From NCBI GenBank assembly GCA_030765525.1, contig JAVCCK010000034.1:150126-214125 (forward strand): 64,000 bases of DNA. The letters are read 5' to 3'. Below, in pieces: positions 44,488 to 57,253 of the stretch. Made by a program: the position numbers and the translations under genes. Numbering within the stretch: the first letter of the stretch is position 1; the number at the start of each line of letters is the position of its first letter. Below the pieces are notes generated by a model. The model did not search any database. It saw only the letters and a list, made by a program, of their open reading frames with translations, and was not told where the DNA came from. This stretch comes from Candidatus Lernaella stagnicola. GTDB taxonomy: Bacteria > Lernaellota > Lernaellaia > Lernaellales > Lernaellaceae.

Positions 44488-45405
44488 ATGAATAGGACGC
44501 TTCTCATATTGACCGCTATCTTGTTCGCGTTTTCCTTCGCCATCGTTATTTCGTGCGGTGCCGGTGACGGCGTATCCCTGGAGGACGGGGAGATCAAGGG
44601 CCAGGCGACCATCCCGCTGCTGCCGATCGACCTGCCGATTTTCCCGACCGAGGTGAATCTGTCCGGTCTCGTGGGTTACGTGGAGGACGCACTGGACGAT
44701 TTGGGCGTGCCCGACTTGCTGCAAGCCATTCTGGACGAGGACGACATCCGAGACGTCCTCGACGTGGTGGAAAACAAGCTGGAGGGCGCCTCGCTGAAAA
44801 TCCTGGATCCCGGCGTGCTTTCGTTTTCCATCGACAGCACGATCACCGACATCGTGCGCGACTACGTGGTCGTCACCGAAGTCGGCGTGACCTTCGGCTT
44901 CCGTAACCAGACCGATGTCTACGTCGATGTGCCCGTGGAATTCCAGCTTTTCCTGGGTGACGGCAAACTGGCCAAGGCCTGGGACGGAGCGGTGATGATC
45001 CCCTTCGTCGACGAGCGCGTGGATGAGGACGGAAAGTTCATTGTTTCGCCGGGTGAGGAAATCGAGTTGGAAATTCCCAACGTGCCGCACTTGGTCGAGG
45101 CGCTGAACGAATCGATGTCGATCGGCATCGGTTACAAAGCCAAGTACCGCATGGCCGACGTCGGCAACGGCGCCGATCCGGTGGAGGCGGTCACAGAGTT
45201 CGGCCTTTGCATCGCCGAGGGATTGATTTCCGGCTCGACGGAAAATTGCCCCGACATCGAAGAATTGCTCAATTGGCACCTCGCGTTGACGAAGTTCGAA
45301 TTGCGGGTCAAGGCCGAGTCCGACTTGGATATTCCGGAAATCCCCGGGTGCGAGGAGTTCGCCGACGAATTCGGGTTGGACGACCTGAAGAAAGCCTGTC
45401 CCTGA
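44488..45405 (+). CDS. Lipoprotein of unknown function
   Basis: 305 residues from the ATG at 44488 (AAAGGA upstream). The signal ends in lipobox VISC at about residue 22. The mature protein is acidic. Its middle (about 120-215) alternates hydrophobic and polar residues in a beta-sandwich-like pattern (VVVTEVGVTFGFRNQTDVYV; DVPVEFQLFLGDGKLAK), faintly recalling LEA14-type domains. Four or five Cys lie near the end (LCIAEGL; TENCPDIEE; PGCEEF). No enzyme motif. First of a run of plus-strand genes to 51572. Confidence 0.6.
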   Translation: MNRTLLILTAILFAFSFAIVISCGAGDGVSLEDGEIKGQATIPLLPIDLPIFPTEVNLSGLVGYVEDALDDLGVPDLLQAILDEDDIRDVLDVVENKLEGASLKILDPGVLSFSIDSTITDIVRDYVVVTEVGVTFGFRNQTDVYVDVPVEFQLFLGDGKLAKAWDGAVMIPFVDERVDEDGKFIVSPGEEIELEIPNVPHLVEALNESMSIGIGYKAKYRMADVGNGADPVEAVTEFGLCIAEGLISGSTENCPDIEELLNWHLALTKFELRVKAESDLDIPEIPGCEEFADEFGLDDLKKACP

Positions 45406-45415
45406 GGCCCAGACG

Positions 45416-46489
45416 GTGTTCGCGGCCAATAAGCGTGCCGCCGCAACGCGCGTTGCCTTTCTCGGGCTGATGGCGCTGCTGGTTCTCAGCGGTTGCGCCA
45501 CGCCCCCCGTCTCCTATGACGCCCGGCCCACCGTCGCCGCGTTCACGGACAAAGGCCCGTTTTTCGTGCCGGAAGATTCAGACGCCGCGCCGATATGGGG
45601 CATTCGCGGCGGCATCGTCGTGGGTATCAAGCCGGGCGTCGTGGGCTACGCGCCGCACGAGAAAGGTGGGCCGCGGGGGCTGATCCGCTTTGGTTACGAG
45701 GCCGAGGGAAGGCTCTACTTCATCAATTTCGCGGCACTAACCGCGGTAACGACCGACGGCCGTTACGGCAAGAGCGAACTGGACCGCAGTCCCGGCGACG
45801 GGGCGCGCGGGATGATCATCGAGGCGTATCCGCCGGCGTTTCACCAAGACTACGACGCGTGGCGTGAACGGGACGCGCCGCCGGTCGACGCGGCGGCTCG
45901 TGTATGGCGGAAAGACGGCTTCGTGCGGCTTTCGTGGGTGCTGCGCTACGAGGCCTTCGTCAACGACGCGCGCCCCTATTTGCTCGTGACGATTCGTGAG
46001 GAACGACCCCAGGAGGTCGAATTTCAGTTCTTTACCGAACCCGGCTCGCCGGAACTCGAGGGGTGCGTGCTGTCGCCCACGTTCGGGAACCTGACTCAAC
46101 TACGCGTGCTTCACCTCGCGAACGTCGACGTGACGGCCGCGGAATTGTGGCCGGATTTCCGCGGGCGCGGTTTTGCGCGGCCGGCGTTTTTCAAGTTGCC
46201 GCGCCTGGCGCGCGATGAAAACGGTGATGTGGTATTGGCGGCCCGCCCGGATCGAATCGAGCCGTGGAAGACGCGGGGGTATCCGCATCCGCGGCGCTTG
46301 ACGCAGTATCTTCGTAAGCCGCGCGGCTCGTTCGATGAAACCTTGCGCGGCTACGTCAACGGCCGCTATATGTTTTGGAAGACAACGACGCCGGTACCGG
46401 GCGGCACGGCGTTTGAGAACATCGCGCTGCTGGAACGGTTTCGTGAGGGGACCGTTCTGATCTTCGGATACCGAGATGCGGACGAGTAA
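45416..46489 (+). CDS. Lipoprotein of unknown function
   Basis: 357 residues starting at a GTG ten bases after the previous gene. The lipobox LSGC follows a hydrophobic core at about residue 27. The body is beta-rich with many Arg/Pro turns (GIRGGIVVGIKPGVVGY; LIRFGYEAEGRLYFINF; LLVTIREERPQEVEFQFF), like carbohydrate-binding or lectin-type sandwich folds, but no catalytic residues are recognisable. Probably co-transcribed with both neighbours. Confidence 0.6.
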   Translation: MFAANKRAAATRVAFLGLMALLVLSGCATPPVSYDARPTVAAFTDKGPFFVPEDSDAAPIWGIRGGIVVGIKPGVVGYAPHEKGGPRGLIRFGYEAEGRLYFINFAALTAVTTDGRYGKSELDRSPGDGARGMIIEAYPPAFHQDYDAWRERDAPPVDAAARVWRKDGFVRLSWVLRYEAFVNDARPYLLVTIREERPQEVEFQFFTEPGSPELEGCVLSPTFGNLTQLRVLHLANVDVTAAELWPDFRGRGFARPAFFKLPRLARDENGDVVLAARPDRIEPWKTRGYPHPRRLTQYLRKPRGSFDETLRGYVNGRYMFWKTTTPVPGGTAFENIALLERFREGTVLIFGYRDADE

Positions 46490-46500
46490 AGGAGCCTTAG

Positions 46501-47295
46501 ATGCGGTTTTGTATGTGGAGTGTCGTACTGGTCTGTTTGCTGGCGGCGGTCGCTTCGGCAGGTGAGCGCGAGGATGAGGCCTACGGACGGGCGCTCGGGG
46601 CATACGAAGCGAATAAGAACATCGCGCCCAATACCGCTTTTTTTGCCGCCACCGACGAGTTGGGCGGCCTGACTTCCGACCAGCGGGCCAACGTGCTTGA
46701 ACGCTTGGCGCACCATGCCTTGAAAAAGGAAAAAGACCTTTACGCCGCGCACTTGTTTGCCGCAAACGCGTCGCTGGCGATGATCTACCCCGTAGAACTT
46801 GCGCGGAAGAAAGATCCGCCGCGCGCTAAAGAGCTTTTGCGTCGCCGATTCAAGCTCGCGGCTTGGTCGATTGAAATGACGTTTCCCTGGAACCGGTGGG
46901 CGAATCCGATGGACTACAACGCATCACAAATGGCGGCGAATCAAGCGCACGTGCTCAATCTGTGGCTTGCCAAGGAAAAGCTGGCTCTGGCCGGGTGGCG
47001 GGCGCACGCCTCATGGATGCTCGGCGTCGCTGAGCTTGTGGTCGACCGGCCCGACCGAGCCGTAGAGGCATTCGCCTCGTTCGCGCGTCAAGTCGGCGAC
47101 GAGCCTTACGCCACGGTGGCGGAGGGATATCTGGCCTTTGCGATGATGCTGGCCGGAAAACCACAAGGCAAGGAGAGGTTCGCACGGGCTATCGTCAAAC
47201 TCGAAAGCGACCCGAGCGAACAAGCTGCTAAGGCGGGCGCGGAACTCAAGCGAGTCAAAGCTTACTTCGATAACAAGATGAAAGGGAACGACTAG
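46501..47295 (+). CDS. Secreted helical protein, possibly with TPR-like repeats
   Basis: 264 residues. A signal peptide (about 1-20, ending ASA) precedes an all-helical mature protein. Several helix pairs (VLERLAHHALKKEKDLYAAH; AEGYLAFAMMLAGKPQGKER) look like degenerate TPR or SEL1-type repeats. AGGAG precedes the ATG. The stop is immediately followed by the next ATG, so the genes are tightly coupled. No catalytic motif. Confidence 0.6.
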   Translation: MRFCMWSVVLVCLLAAVASAGEREDEAYGRALGAYEANKNIAPNTAFFAATDELGGLTSDQRANVLERLAHHALKKEKDLYAAHLFAANASLAMIYPVELARKKDPPRAKELLRRRFKLAAWSIEMTFPWNRWANPMDYNASQMAANQAHVLNLWLAKEKLALAGWRAHASWMLGVAELVVDRPDRAVEAFASFARQVGDEPYATVAEGYLAFAMMLAGKPQGKERFARAIVKLESDPSEQAAKAGAELKRVKAYFDNKMKGND

Positions 47296-47924
47296 ATGAC
47301 CGCAAGCACCATCGAATCCACACCGAGTGGCGTCTGGCTTTACCGGCACGGCCCGCTGGACATTCCACGCTACCAGTGCGTCGGTTGGTCGGACGTGCCC
47401 CTGGGTAATCCCGAGCAAACGGCAAACGAGGCGCGAACGCTGGCGGCGTATATCGGGAAGCCCACGGCGCTCTTTTCCAGTGACCTGCTTCGCACCCGGC
47501 AGACCGCCGCGCCACTGGCCGAGGCGCTGGGCATGGAAGTCACCCTCGAGCCGTCCTTGCGGGAGTTGAATTTCGGCGAATGGGAAGGCCGCATGTGGAA
47601 CGATCTGGGGGAGAGCGGTGACGACCGTTTTCGCGCGTTTGTTCAGGATTGGCGCAGCACCAACGCGCCGGGCGGTGAATCGTTTCGCGATGTGGAAAGA
47701 CGTGTTTCCGCGTTCTGGGCACAGGCCGCGGCGCGCCATGCCGGAGAAGAAATCGTGGTGGTTTCCCACGGCGGCTCGCTGGTTGCGTTCTCGATTCTCC
47801 TGTTCGGTTGGTCGCACGAATACGCGATGAAGCACATGTTGGAACGGGGCCACTTCGGGTACATCGATTTTCGGCGCGGTGGTCACGTGTGGAACTTCGA
47901 TCCGGCGCGTTTGCCCGCCAGAGC

Positions 47925-47928
<4 letters not shown>
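47296..47928 (+). CDS. Histidine phosphatase family protein (CobC/PGM-like)
   Basis: 210 residues of the phosphoglycerate-mutase-like superfamily, which hydrolyses phosphate esters through a phospho-histidine. The catalytic LYRHGPLD is at about 15-22 (the usual RHGxT/E reads RHGP here). SSDLLRTRQTAAPLA, LRELNFGEWEGR and the second histidine in VSHGGSLVAF follow. The substrate is unknown; the GEWEGR segment is shared with CobC (alpha-ribazole phosphatase) and many relatives. No cobalamin genes are nearby. The stop overlaps the ATG of the 5-oxoprolinase-like gene by four bases. Confidence 0.85.
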
Positions 47929-51572
<3,644 letters not shown>

Positions 51573-51940
51573 AAGGCCATTCCCAGAAAAATATAATATG
51601 CCGTCGATCTGTGTTGACAAAACCACGGTAAAAACGTTAAAGGATAACCCTTTGGGGAAGTCGAACGTAAAACGCAAACAACATTAAAACAAGGCACCTT
51701 CGGGTTAACGGGCGGAACGCAATCTTGATTGCCACCGCTGGTGACGGCGCTTTGTTCATTTGCTTGCCAACTGCGATAGTAAAGGGTCTTTGTGACGGGC
51801 AAACGACCAACCTGGCGTTCCGCTTCGGCGGCGGGCCGAATTCTCCCACACAATCATTCGATCTTTTTGTCCCAGGAAATGTCTGTAAACGGATATTTGG
51901 GGTGCAAAAAAGACCGAGTTCGAACACATGGAGAGAAGAC
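51573..51940. other. 368-base spacer upstream of the regulator gene
   Basis: Contains the promoter-like site at 51614-51642. A nine-base inverted repeat (GCGGAACGC 51712-51720 and GCGTTCCGC 51815-51823) is 94 bases apart and could close a structured leader. The regulator's frame is open back to 51725, but the upstream part lacks protein-like character. No other gene seen. Confidence 0.45.
51614..51642 (+). promoter_or_regulatory. Promoter-like site upstream of the S24 regulator
   Basis: Perfect TTGACA (51614-51619) with a weak TTAAAG (51637-51642) after 17 bases. Implies a leader of about 290 bases before the GTG at 51941, unless a closer promoter exists. Confidence 0.4.
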
Positions 51941-52636
51941 GTGACCGTCGCGATGGAAAAACAGGAAATTCGCGAACGACTTAGAAATCTCGTCGAAGAT
52001 TTCGCGGGTGGTCATCCCTCGGTGTTTGCCAAACGTGTGGGTATTACCCATAGCCGAATGTTGGCCTACATACACGGCCAAGGGCTGCCATCCCTGCAAA
52101 ATCTCGCGCGGATATGCTGCGCCACCGGCGTGACGCCGAACTGGCTGATTTTCGGTCACCGACCAAAATATGAGTGGGAGGCGAAAATGAGCGCCTTGGC
52201 GGTATGCAAATCCGACGAGCGTACGGCGCAAACGACCGATGAGTTCGTTGCCGTGCCGATTGTGCAGGCGATTGCCGACCAGGAAACTGAAATGAGCGTC
52301 CTGAAGCGTTTGGTGTTCGGCGACGACATGATAATCACTCGCCAACGCGAGGGCGCGACGCTCTGTGCGATTCGCATGCCTGATGAAAGCATGAAAGGCG
52401 AAATCGCGGAGGGTGATGTGGTGGTGGTCGATCTGGAGCAGGGCGGCGACAACTTATCCGATTCCGGCTGCGCGGCGCTGTTGGAGGATGATTGCATCAC
52501 CGTGCGTCGCGTCGTCAACGGCATTGGCTACGCGAACGACCCGTCTCGATACCCGCCGGCGCCCGTGCCGGCCAAGGATATCCTTGGACACGCGCTGGAG
52601 TTGCATCGTTTGCAGTTGACGCAGCCGCCGCGGTAG
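51941..52636 (+). CDS. HTH/S24 (CI-LexA-like) regulator lacking the catalytic Lys
   Basis: 231 residues from the GTG at 51941 (GGAGAG seven bases upstream). Residues 26-70 form a lambda-repressor-type helix-turn-helix (FAKRVGITHSRMLAYIHGQG; LARICCATGVTPNWLIFG). Residues 130-195 match the S24 domain: Ser150 in MPDESMKGEIAEGDVVVVD aligns with the self-cleavage serine. The position expected for the general-base lysine holds Arg189 (DDCITVRRVV). It may therefore be a non-cleaving repressor that uses the S24 fold for dimerisation. It sits just before an RND exporter. Confidence 0.75.
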   Translation: MTVAMEKQEIRERLRNLVEDFAGGHPSVFAKRVGITHSRMLAYIHGQGLPSLQNLARICCATGVTPNWLIFGHRPKYEWEAKMSALAVCKSDERTAQTTDEFVAVPIVQAIADQETEMSVLKRLVFGDDMIITRQREGATLCAIRMPDESMKGEIAEGDVVVVDLEQGGDNLSDSGCAALLEDDCITVRRVVNGIGYANDPSRYPPAPVPAKDILGHALELHRLQLTQPPR

Positions 52637-52716
52637 AACTTCGCGGCTGTCAAATCCCACCGCCGATGGTATGATTCTGCCTTCCATCAACGTTGGAACA
52701 ACGAGGCGGCAAGCGC

Positions 52717-55491
52717 GTGACGGCAACACATCGGCGAAGCTGGCGGGAACGAATCCTGGCGCGATGGGGAGCGTTGTGTCACGACCACGCCGGGTTGGTC
52801 ACGTTGATCGCGCTCGCGATCACCGCGTTTTTTAGCTACTTCGCCGCCACGATCGATATCAACCTCGGCTTTTTGGCGTTGCTCGACGAGAATGACCCGC
52901 TCGTGCAACGCGTGCAGGACGCCAACGATAATTTCGGCGACCTGTCCTATATGGTCGTCGGCCTGACCACGCCCGCCGGTGAAGCTGCCGACAAACAACG
53001 CCTCATTCGTTTCGCGCACACTCTTGCCCCGAAATTGAAAAAGCACCCGGATTTGATCGGGCGCGTCGTGGCGCGGGTTGAATTGGACGAGATGATGCGC
53101 TGGGCGCCGCTTTTCCTTTCCGAGAACGAAGTGGCGGAATTCGTCGCCGAATCCAAAGAGCGGCAGGGAGATTTGCGCGCCCTGTTTCGTGACGTCCGTC
53201 TCGTACCTTTCCTCGATCGGATGAACGAGACACTGGAACGGGAAATCATCGAAGAGGAAGAAATCACCGACGAGGCCGACGCGTTGCAACGGCTCCAAGC
53301 TCTCGGGGCGTTCTACGAAACGGCATGGAGCTATTTGGACGACGACCCGGAGACCGAGGCCGGCCCCGCCAAGCGTTCGCTTCGCAAACTGGTGCTGCCC
53401 GCCGGCGATGATGAAATAACGGACGACGACTACTTTTTCTACGACAACGACCGCCTGTTGGTGATGCGCGTGATGACGCCGCGTCCCGCCGACGATTACA
53501 TCTACATCGAAGAAGTGCTGGCGATGGTCGATGCGGCCGTGGCCGACGTGAAGCGCGAAGTACCCGGGGTGGAAGTGCTGCTGGCCGGCAACATGCCGGT
53601 CATGCGCGACGAACATCAAGCCTTGGTGCACGACATGAAATTCACGACGCTTGCTTCGCTGGTGATCGTGCTGATCATTTTCGCCGTCGTGTTCCGCAAG
53701 CTCACTGACCTGGTGCTCATCGCCGTGTGCCTGCTGTCCGGGCTGGGCATCACCTTCGGCGTAACCGAATTCGCCATCGGCTATCTCAGCCTGCTCACCG
53801 CGTTTTTCGGCGCGATCATGATCGGTTTGGGTATCGATTTCGCCATCCACTTGATCAGCCGGTACGGCGAGGGCATCCGCCAAGGTTTGGCCGTTCGCGA
53901 GGCGATTATCAACGGCATGGCCGGTGCCGGTCCCGGCATTCTGACGGGCGGCATCACGACGGCGGCGGCGTTTCTCGTATTAATGATCGCCCGCTTCAAG
54001 GGTCTGGCGCAGCTCGGTTTCGTTTCGGGAATGGGCATTCTGGTGATGCTCCTGCTGATGTTCACGTTGTTGCCCGCGCTGATCGCGTTGCGCGACCGGC
54101 GTAAAGTCTCCGCCGAACTGACGATTCGCAGCATCGGTGATTCGGTGCCGCTCGGGCGTCTGGCTGATTTGGCGATCGATCGACCCAAACTGGCGACGGT
54201 CGTCATATTGATCGTGAGCATTTTGGCGGCGTTCGGCGTGTGGCGCAGCTCGTTCAACTACGACTACCGCAGCCTGGAACCTCGCGGATCGATTGCCTTG
54301 GCTCATATCGACGAAGTGGAAAAGCGACTGGGATTCAGCATCGACTACGCCATGTATTTCGGCGACACGGTCGAGGATTGCCGGCGGCTGGCTGCGGCGG
54401 TCGAACAAAAACCGACCATTGCCAAGGTCGACGCGATATCCGACTACGTGCCTGAAAACCAAGCGGCGAAGAATCTTCGGTTGCGGGAACTGGCGCCGAT
54501 ATTCGCCGACATCACGGTCCAAGAGCGACCCGCCGCACGCGCTTCGTTCGCGCCGGAGGATTTGCGCGCATATGCCGCGGCCGCCCGCGGTAGTGCCCGA
54601 GTTGTGCGGGCGGTGCTGCAACTGGCCATTCTTGGCGGGCAGTTCGATGTCGAGGACGAAGCCCGCCGCGTGGTCGAGCAGGTAAACGATTTCGCCACGC
54701 GGGTGGAACGCGTCGCCGTGGAAAAGCCGGCGCAAGTTGGTGCGATGCGGTACGAGGGCTTCGTGGCGGCGGAACTGGAGTCGCTGCTGGAGAATTTACG
54801 TATGGCGACCAAGGGCGAGGTCCTCACGGTCGCACGCCTACCCGAGCAGATTCGTGAAAATTTCCTTGGTCACGACGGCCGCATGGCAGTGTTCGCCTAT
54901 CCGACCGGCAACGTGTGGAACAAGCAGTTCATGGCGGAGCACAACAACGAAGTGCTCTCGGTGGACCCCTCGGCGATTTCCGTGCCGATCCTTTTTGAGC
55001 GTGTTTTCGCCAACATTATAGAAGATTTTCGCAGTTCGATTTGGTTCTCGCTCGCGGCGGTTTTCCTATTGGTGATTTTGGATTTCCGGCGGCCGCTCAC
55101 CAGTATCCTGGCGTTGGTGCCCTTGATGGTCGGCGCGCTCTGGATGGTGGGCGCCATGCCTTACATCGGCATGCGATTCAACTTGGTCAACGTGGCGATC
55201 GTCCCGCTCATTTTGGGAATCGGCATCGATAACGGGGTCCACATTCTGCATCGCTACCGCATGGAACAGGAACGACGAGTGCACGCGGCGGTCGAGCATA
55301 CCGGGAAAGCGATTCTGCTCTCGTCGCTGACGACCATGGCCGGTTTCGGCATGCTCGGGCTGGCGACCTATGTGGCGATCGGCTCTCTCGGGCAACTGTT
55401 GGTGATCGGTGTGGGTGCGTGTTTCGTCACCTCGGTCTTCGTGCTGCCGTTGATCCTGGCGCGTATCGATCGAAAAGGCTGGAAGGTATAA
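52717..55491 (+). CDS. RND/MMPL-superfamily exporter
   Basis: 924 residues from the GTG at 52717 (GAGGCGG upstream); an earlier TTG at 52693 is possible. Two homologous halves each have one membrane helix, a periplasmic domain of about 220-300 residues and five more helices, giving 12 helices. The proton-relay Asp motif appears twice: GLGIDFAIHLISRYGE (about 375) and GIGIDNGVHILHRYRME (about 836). It resembles the MMPL/HpnN lipid-exporter branch more than AcrB-type pumps, and no membrane-fusion or TolC gene is adjacent, so a lipid or hopanoid-like substrate is likeliest. Probably regulated by the S24 protein upstream. Confidence 0.85.
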   Translation: MTATHRRSWRERILARWGALCHDHAGLVTLIALAITAFFSYFAATIDINLGFLALLDENDPLVQRVQDANDNFGDLSYMVVGLTTPAGEAADKQRLIRFAHTLAPKLKKHPDLIGRVVARVELDEMMRWAPLFLSENEVAEFVAESKERQGDLRALFRDVRLVPFLDRMNETLEREIIEEEEITDEADALQRLQALGAFYETAWSYLDDDPETEAGPAKRSLRKLVLPAGDDEITDDDYFFYDNDRLLVMRVMTPRPADDYIYIEEVLAMVDAAVADVKREVPGVEVLLAGNMPVMRDEHQALVHDMKFTTLASLVIVLIIFAVVFRKLTDLVLIAVCLLSGLGITFGVTEFAIGYLSLLTAFFGAIMIGLGIDFAIHLISRYGEGIRQGLAVREAIINGMAGAGPGILTGGITTAAAFLVLMIARFKGLAQLGFVSGMGILVMLLLMFTLLPALIALRDRRKVSAELTIRSIGDSVPLGRLADLAIDRPKLATVVILIVSILAAFGVWRSSFNYDYRSLEPRGSIALAHIDEVEKRLGFSIDYAMYFGDTVEDCRRLAAAVEQKPTIAKVDAISDYVPENQAAKNLRLRELAPIFADITVQERPAARASFAPEDLRAYAAAARGSARVVRAVLQLAILGGQFDVEDEARRVVEQVNDFATRVERVAVEKPAQVGAMRYEGFVAAELESLLENLRMATKGEVLTVARLPEQIRENFLGHDGRMAVFAYPTGNVWNKQFMAEHNNEVLSVDPSAISVPILFERVFANIIEDFRSSIWFSLAAVFLLVILDFRRPLTSILALVPLMVGALWMVGAMPYIGMRFNLVNVAIVPLILGIGIDNGVHILHRYRMEQERRVHAAVEHTGKAILLSSLTTMAGFGMLGLATYVAIGSLGQLLVIGVGACFVTSVFVLPLILARIDRKGWKV

Positions 55492-55613
55492 CCTGTGCTG
55501 ATCTCGCGGGCGTGCCGCCGCGTTGACGAATGGTGGGTCCATTGCCTACGATCAGTGCAGCCTGTGACCGATGGCGACAACGCCGATTGCCTACCGAAGC
55601 GGAGGTTTGACCG

Positions 55614-56306
55614 ATGAATGCGTGGCGTCTTGCTCTCTCTATCTTGCTTGCCCTTTGTCTCGCCGGCACCGTTGTCGGTGCGTGCGACGACGATGACGAC
55701 GACAACGACGACAACAACGATTCCTCCCCGGCGGACGATGATGATGACGATGACAACGATGACGACGACAACAACGACGACACGTCGCCGATCGACGATG
55801 ATGATGACGACAACGACGACGACGACGATGACACGACACCGGCCGACTATAGCTGCGACGAGGTGGCTGACGGTCTGTTCAACACCTGCGCCATGACCCT
55901 CAACGATATACACGGTGTCGCCCAGGGGGAAGATGATCTCGAACAATGGTGCGGCTTATCCGAGGAGCTATTCACCGCAAAAACCGTCGCCCCCTTTTGG
56001 AACTGCATGGGCGTATGCAGCTTCGACGAAGATTGCGAAACGGCGTGCTTGGATGCCTGTCTGAACCCGCCTGATCCGGGAACCGGCTGCGCAACCGCGG
56101 TGCACGGCGTTTACGCTTGCGGCGTCGCCTTCGTGTTCGTTGGTACGCCCTTGTATATCCCTGAGATGGACCTGCAGGCCGTGTGCGGCGATTACGCGGT
56201 CGTCGATTGGACTTGCGCGCAAGGCTGCGTCGATTCGCTCACGTGTTCGAATCCACCGACCGCGCCCGAGACGATGGCGATGATTACCTGCCTTGGCGAC
56301 TGCTGA
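55614..56306 (+). CDS. Asp-linker, Cys-rich lipoprotein (copy 1)
   Basis: 230 residues: a lipoprotein signal (lipobox VGAC, Cys about 23), then a linker of about 55 residues made almost only of Asp, Asn, Ser, Pro and Thr (about 24-80), then a compact domain (about 82-230) with 16 cysteines. The domain includes VADGLFNTC, EQWCGLSEELF, FWNCMGVCSFDEDC, LNPPDPGTGC and a C-x3-C-x5-C-x3-C-x3-C run. The linker probably spans the outer-membrane surface and may bind calcium; the domain should be disulfide-bonded. No known family recognised. Tandem paralogue at 56411. Confidence 0.75.
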   Translation: MNAWRLALSILLALCLAGTVVGACDDDDDDNDDNNDSSPADDDDDDDNDDDDNNDDTSPIDDDDDDNDDDDDDTTPADYSCDEVADGLFNTCAMTLNDIHGVAQGEDDLEQWCGLSEELFTAKTVAPFWNCMGVCSFDEDCETACLDACLNPPDPGTGCATAVHGVYACGVAFVFVGTPLYIPEMDLQAVCGDYAVVDWTCAQGCVDSLTCSNPPTAPETMAMITCLGDC

Positions 56307-56351
56307 GCGTGCGCCCGGCCGGTGGCATCACCGCGTCCGCGCTGCACTGAA

Positions 56352-56379
56352 TTGTATTCGCGCCTAGTTTTGCTACAAT
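56352..56379 (+). promoter_or_regulatory. Promoter-like site for the second Asp-linker lipoprotein
   Basis: A good -10 (TACAAT, 56374-56379; five of six) with a weak -35 (TTGTAT, 56352-56357) 16 bases upstream. Transcription would start about 25 bases before the ATG at 56411, so the two paralogues may be transcribed separately. Confidence 0.45.
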
Positions 56380-56410
56380 TTAGCCGAATAGTGAAGAAAA
56401 GAGGTTCAGA

Positions 56411-57211
56411 ATGACTCGTGTCGACAAGCTAGTTTGGTTGATGGCGATCTTGCTCACCCTGTCTATGGCTTTCTACATCGCGTGCGGCAGCAGCAGCGAT
56501 GACACCGGCAGCACTCGCAGCCCCGTCACGGGCGGCGACGACGACACCCCGAGCCCGGGGGCTGGTGGGGGAGGCGACGACGATGATGACACCGCGGCGG
56601 ACGACGATACGAGCGCCGACGACGACACAGGTGGCGACGACGATACCGGCACCGACGATGATACCGGCGGCGACGACGACACCGGCGCCGACGACGATAC
56701 GGCGGTCGACGATGACGACGATGATGACACTCCCGATTATACTTGCTCCCAGGTCGCCGACGGCTCGATCAATACGTGCAGCCGGGATCTGAACGGCGTC
56801 AGCGGCACGCCGGTCGGCCAAACCGGTATGCAAGCGTGGTGCGAAGCGACCGAGAATCTATTCGGCGGCAAGGCGCTATCCTCGGTGTTCTGGAACTGCT
56901 GGGGGGATTGCGTCTTCGAGCAGTCGTGCGGCGAGCCGTGTTTTTCCGCGTGCGAAAATCCACCCGTGCCGGGTTCGGGTTGCGGCGCTACGGCGGGCGG
57001 CCTGTACGCGTGCGGTGTGCACATTCAAATCGATACGAGCGATTACTTTATTCAACTTCTCGACCTGCTCGAGTTTTGCGAATACATGACCGAATGGCCG
57101 TGGGAATGCTACCAAACGTGCGTGGACACCGTGTCGTGCTCGACGCCGCCGACGCCTAGTCAGACCAACAACATGTTTACGTGCATGGAAGGGTGTTGGT
57201 CGAAAAAATAG
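56411..57211 (+). CDS. Asp-linker, Cys-rich lipoprotein (copy 2)
   Basis: 266 residues with the same plan as copy 1: lipobox YIAC (Cys about 25), a longer acidic linker (about 50-115) built of near-perfect DDDTG-type repeats, and a C-terminal domain in which all 16 cysteines align with copy 1 (VADGSINTC, FWNCWGDCVFEQSC, ENPPVPGSGC, YACGVH, TPPTPSQT). The DNA repeats of the linker (56570-56730) suggest expansion by slippage. Conservation of cysteines despite different loops points to a real folded domain. Function unknown; probably surface-displayed. Confidence 0.75.
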   Translation: MTRVDKLVWLMAILLTLSMAFYIACGSSSDDTGSTRSPVTGGDDDTPSPGAGGGGDDDDDTAADDDTSADDDTGGDDDTGTDDDTGGDDDTGADDDTAVDDDDDDDTPDYTCSQVADGSINTCSRDLNGVSGTPVGQTGMQAWCEATENLFGGKALSSVFWNCWGDCVFEQSCGEPCFSACENPPVPGSGCGATAGGLYACGVHIQIDTSDYFIQLLDLLEFCEYMTEWPWECYQTCVDTVSCSTPPTPSQTNNMFTCMEGCWSKK

Positions 57212-57253
57212 GGAACGACAGGCGCGGTCCGCTGAAATCATTCGAGGTTATCC

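Noticed and set aside
47808-47924. N-terminal extension of the 5-oxoprolinase-like gene
   Set aside because: Lies inside the histidine phosphatase gene. The ATG at 47925 matches the family start and gives the usual ATGA overlap.
51712-51823. Nine-base inverted repeat 94 bases apart
   Set aside because: Short for its spacing in GC-rich DNA and not centred on the promoter; kept only as a note.
56570-56730. Regular 15-base DNA repeats that could suggest a CRISPR-like or satellite array
   Set aside because: They are in frame and encode the Asp/Thr/Gly linker of a lipoprotein; no spacers or cas genes.
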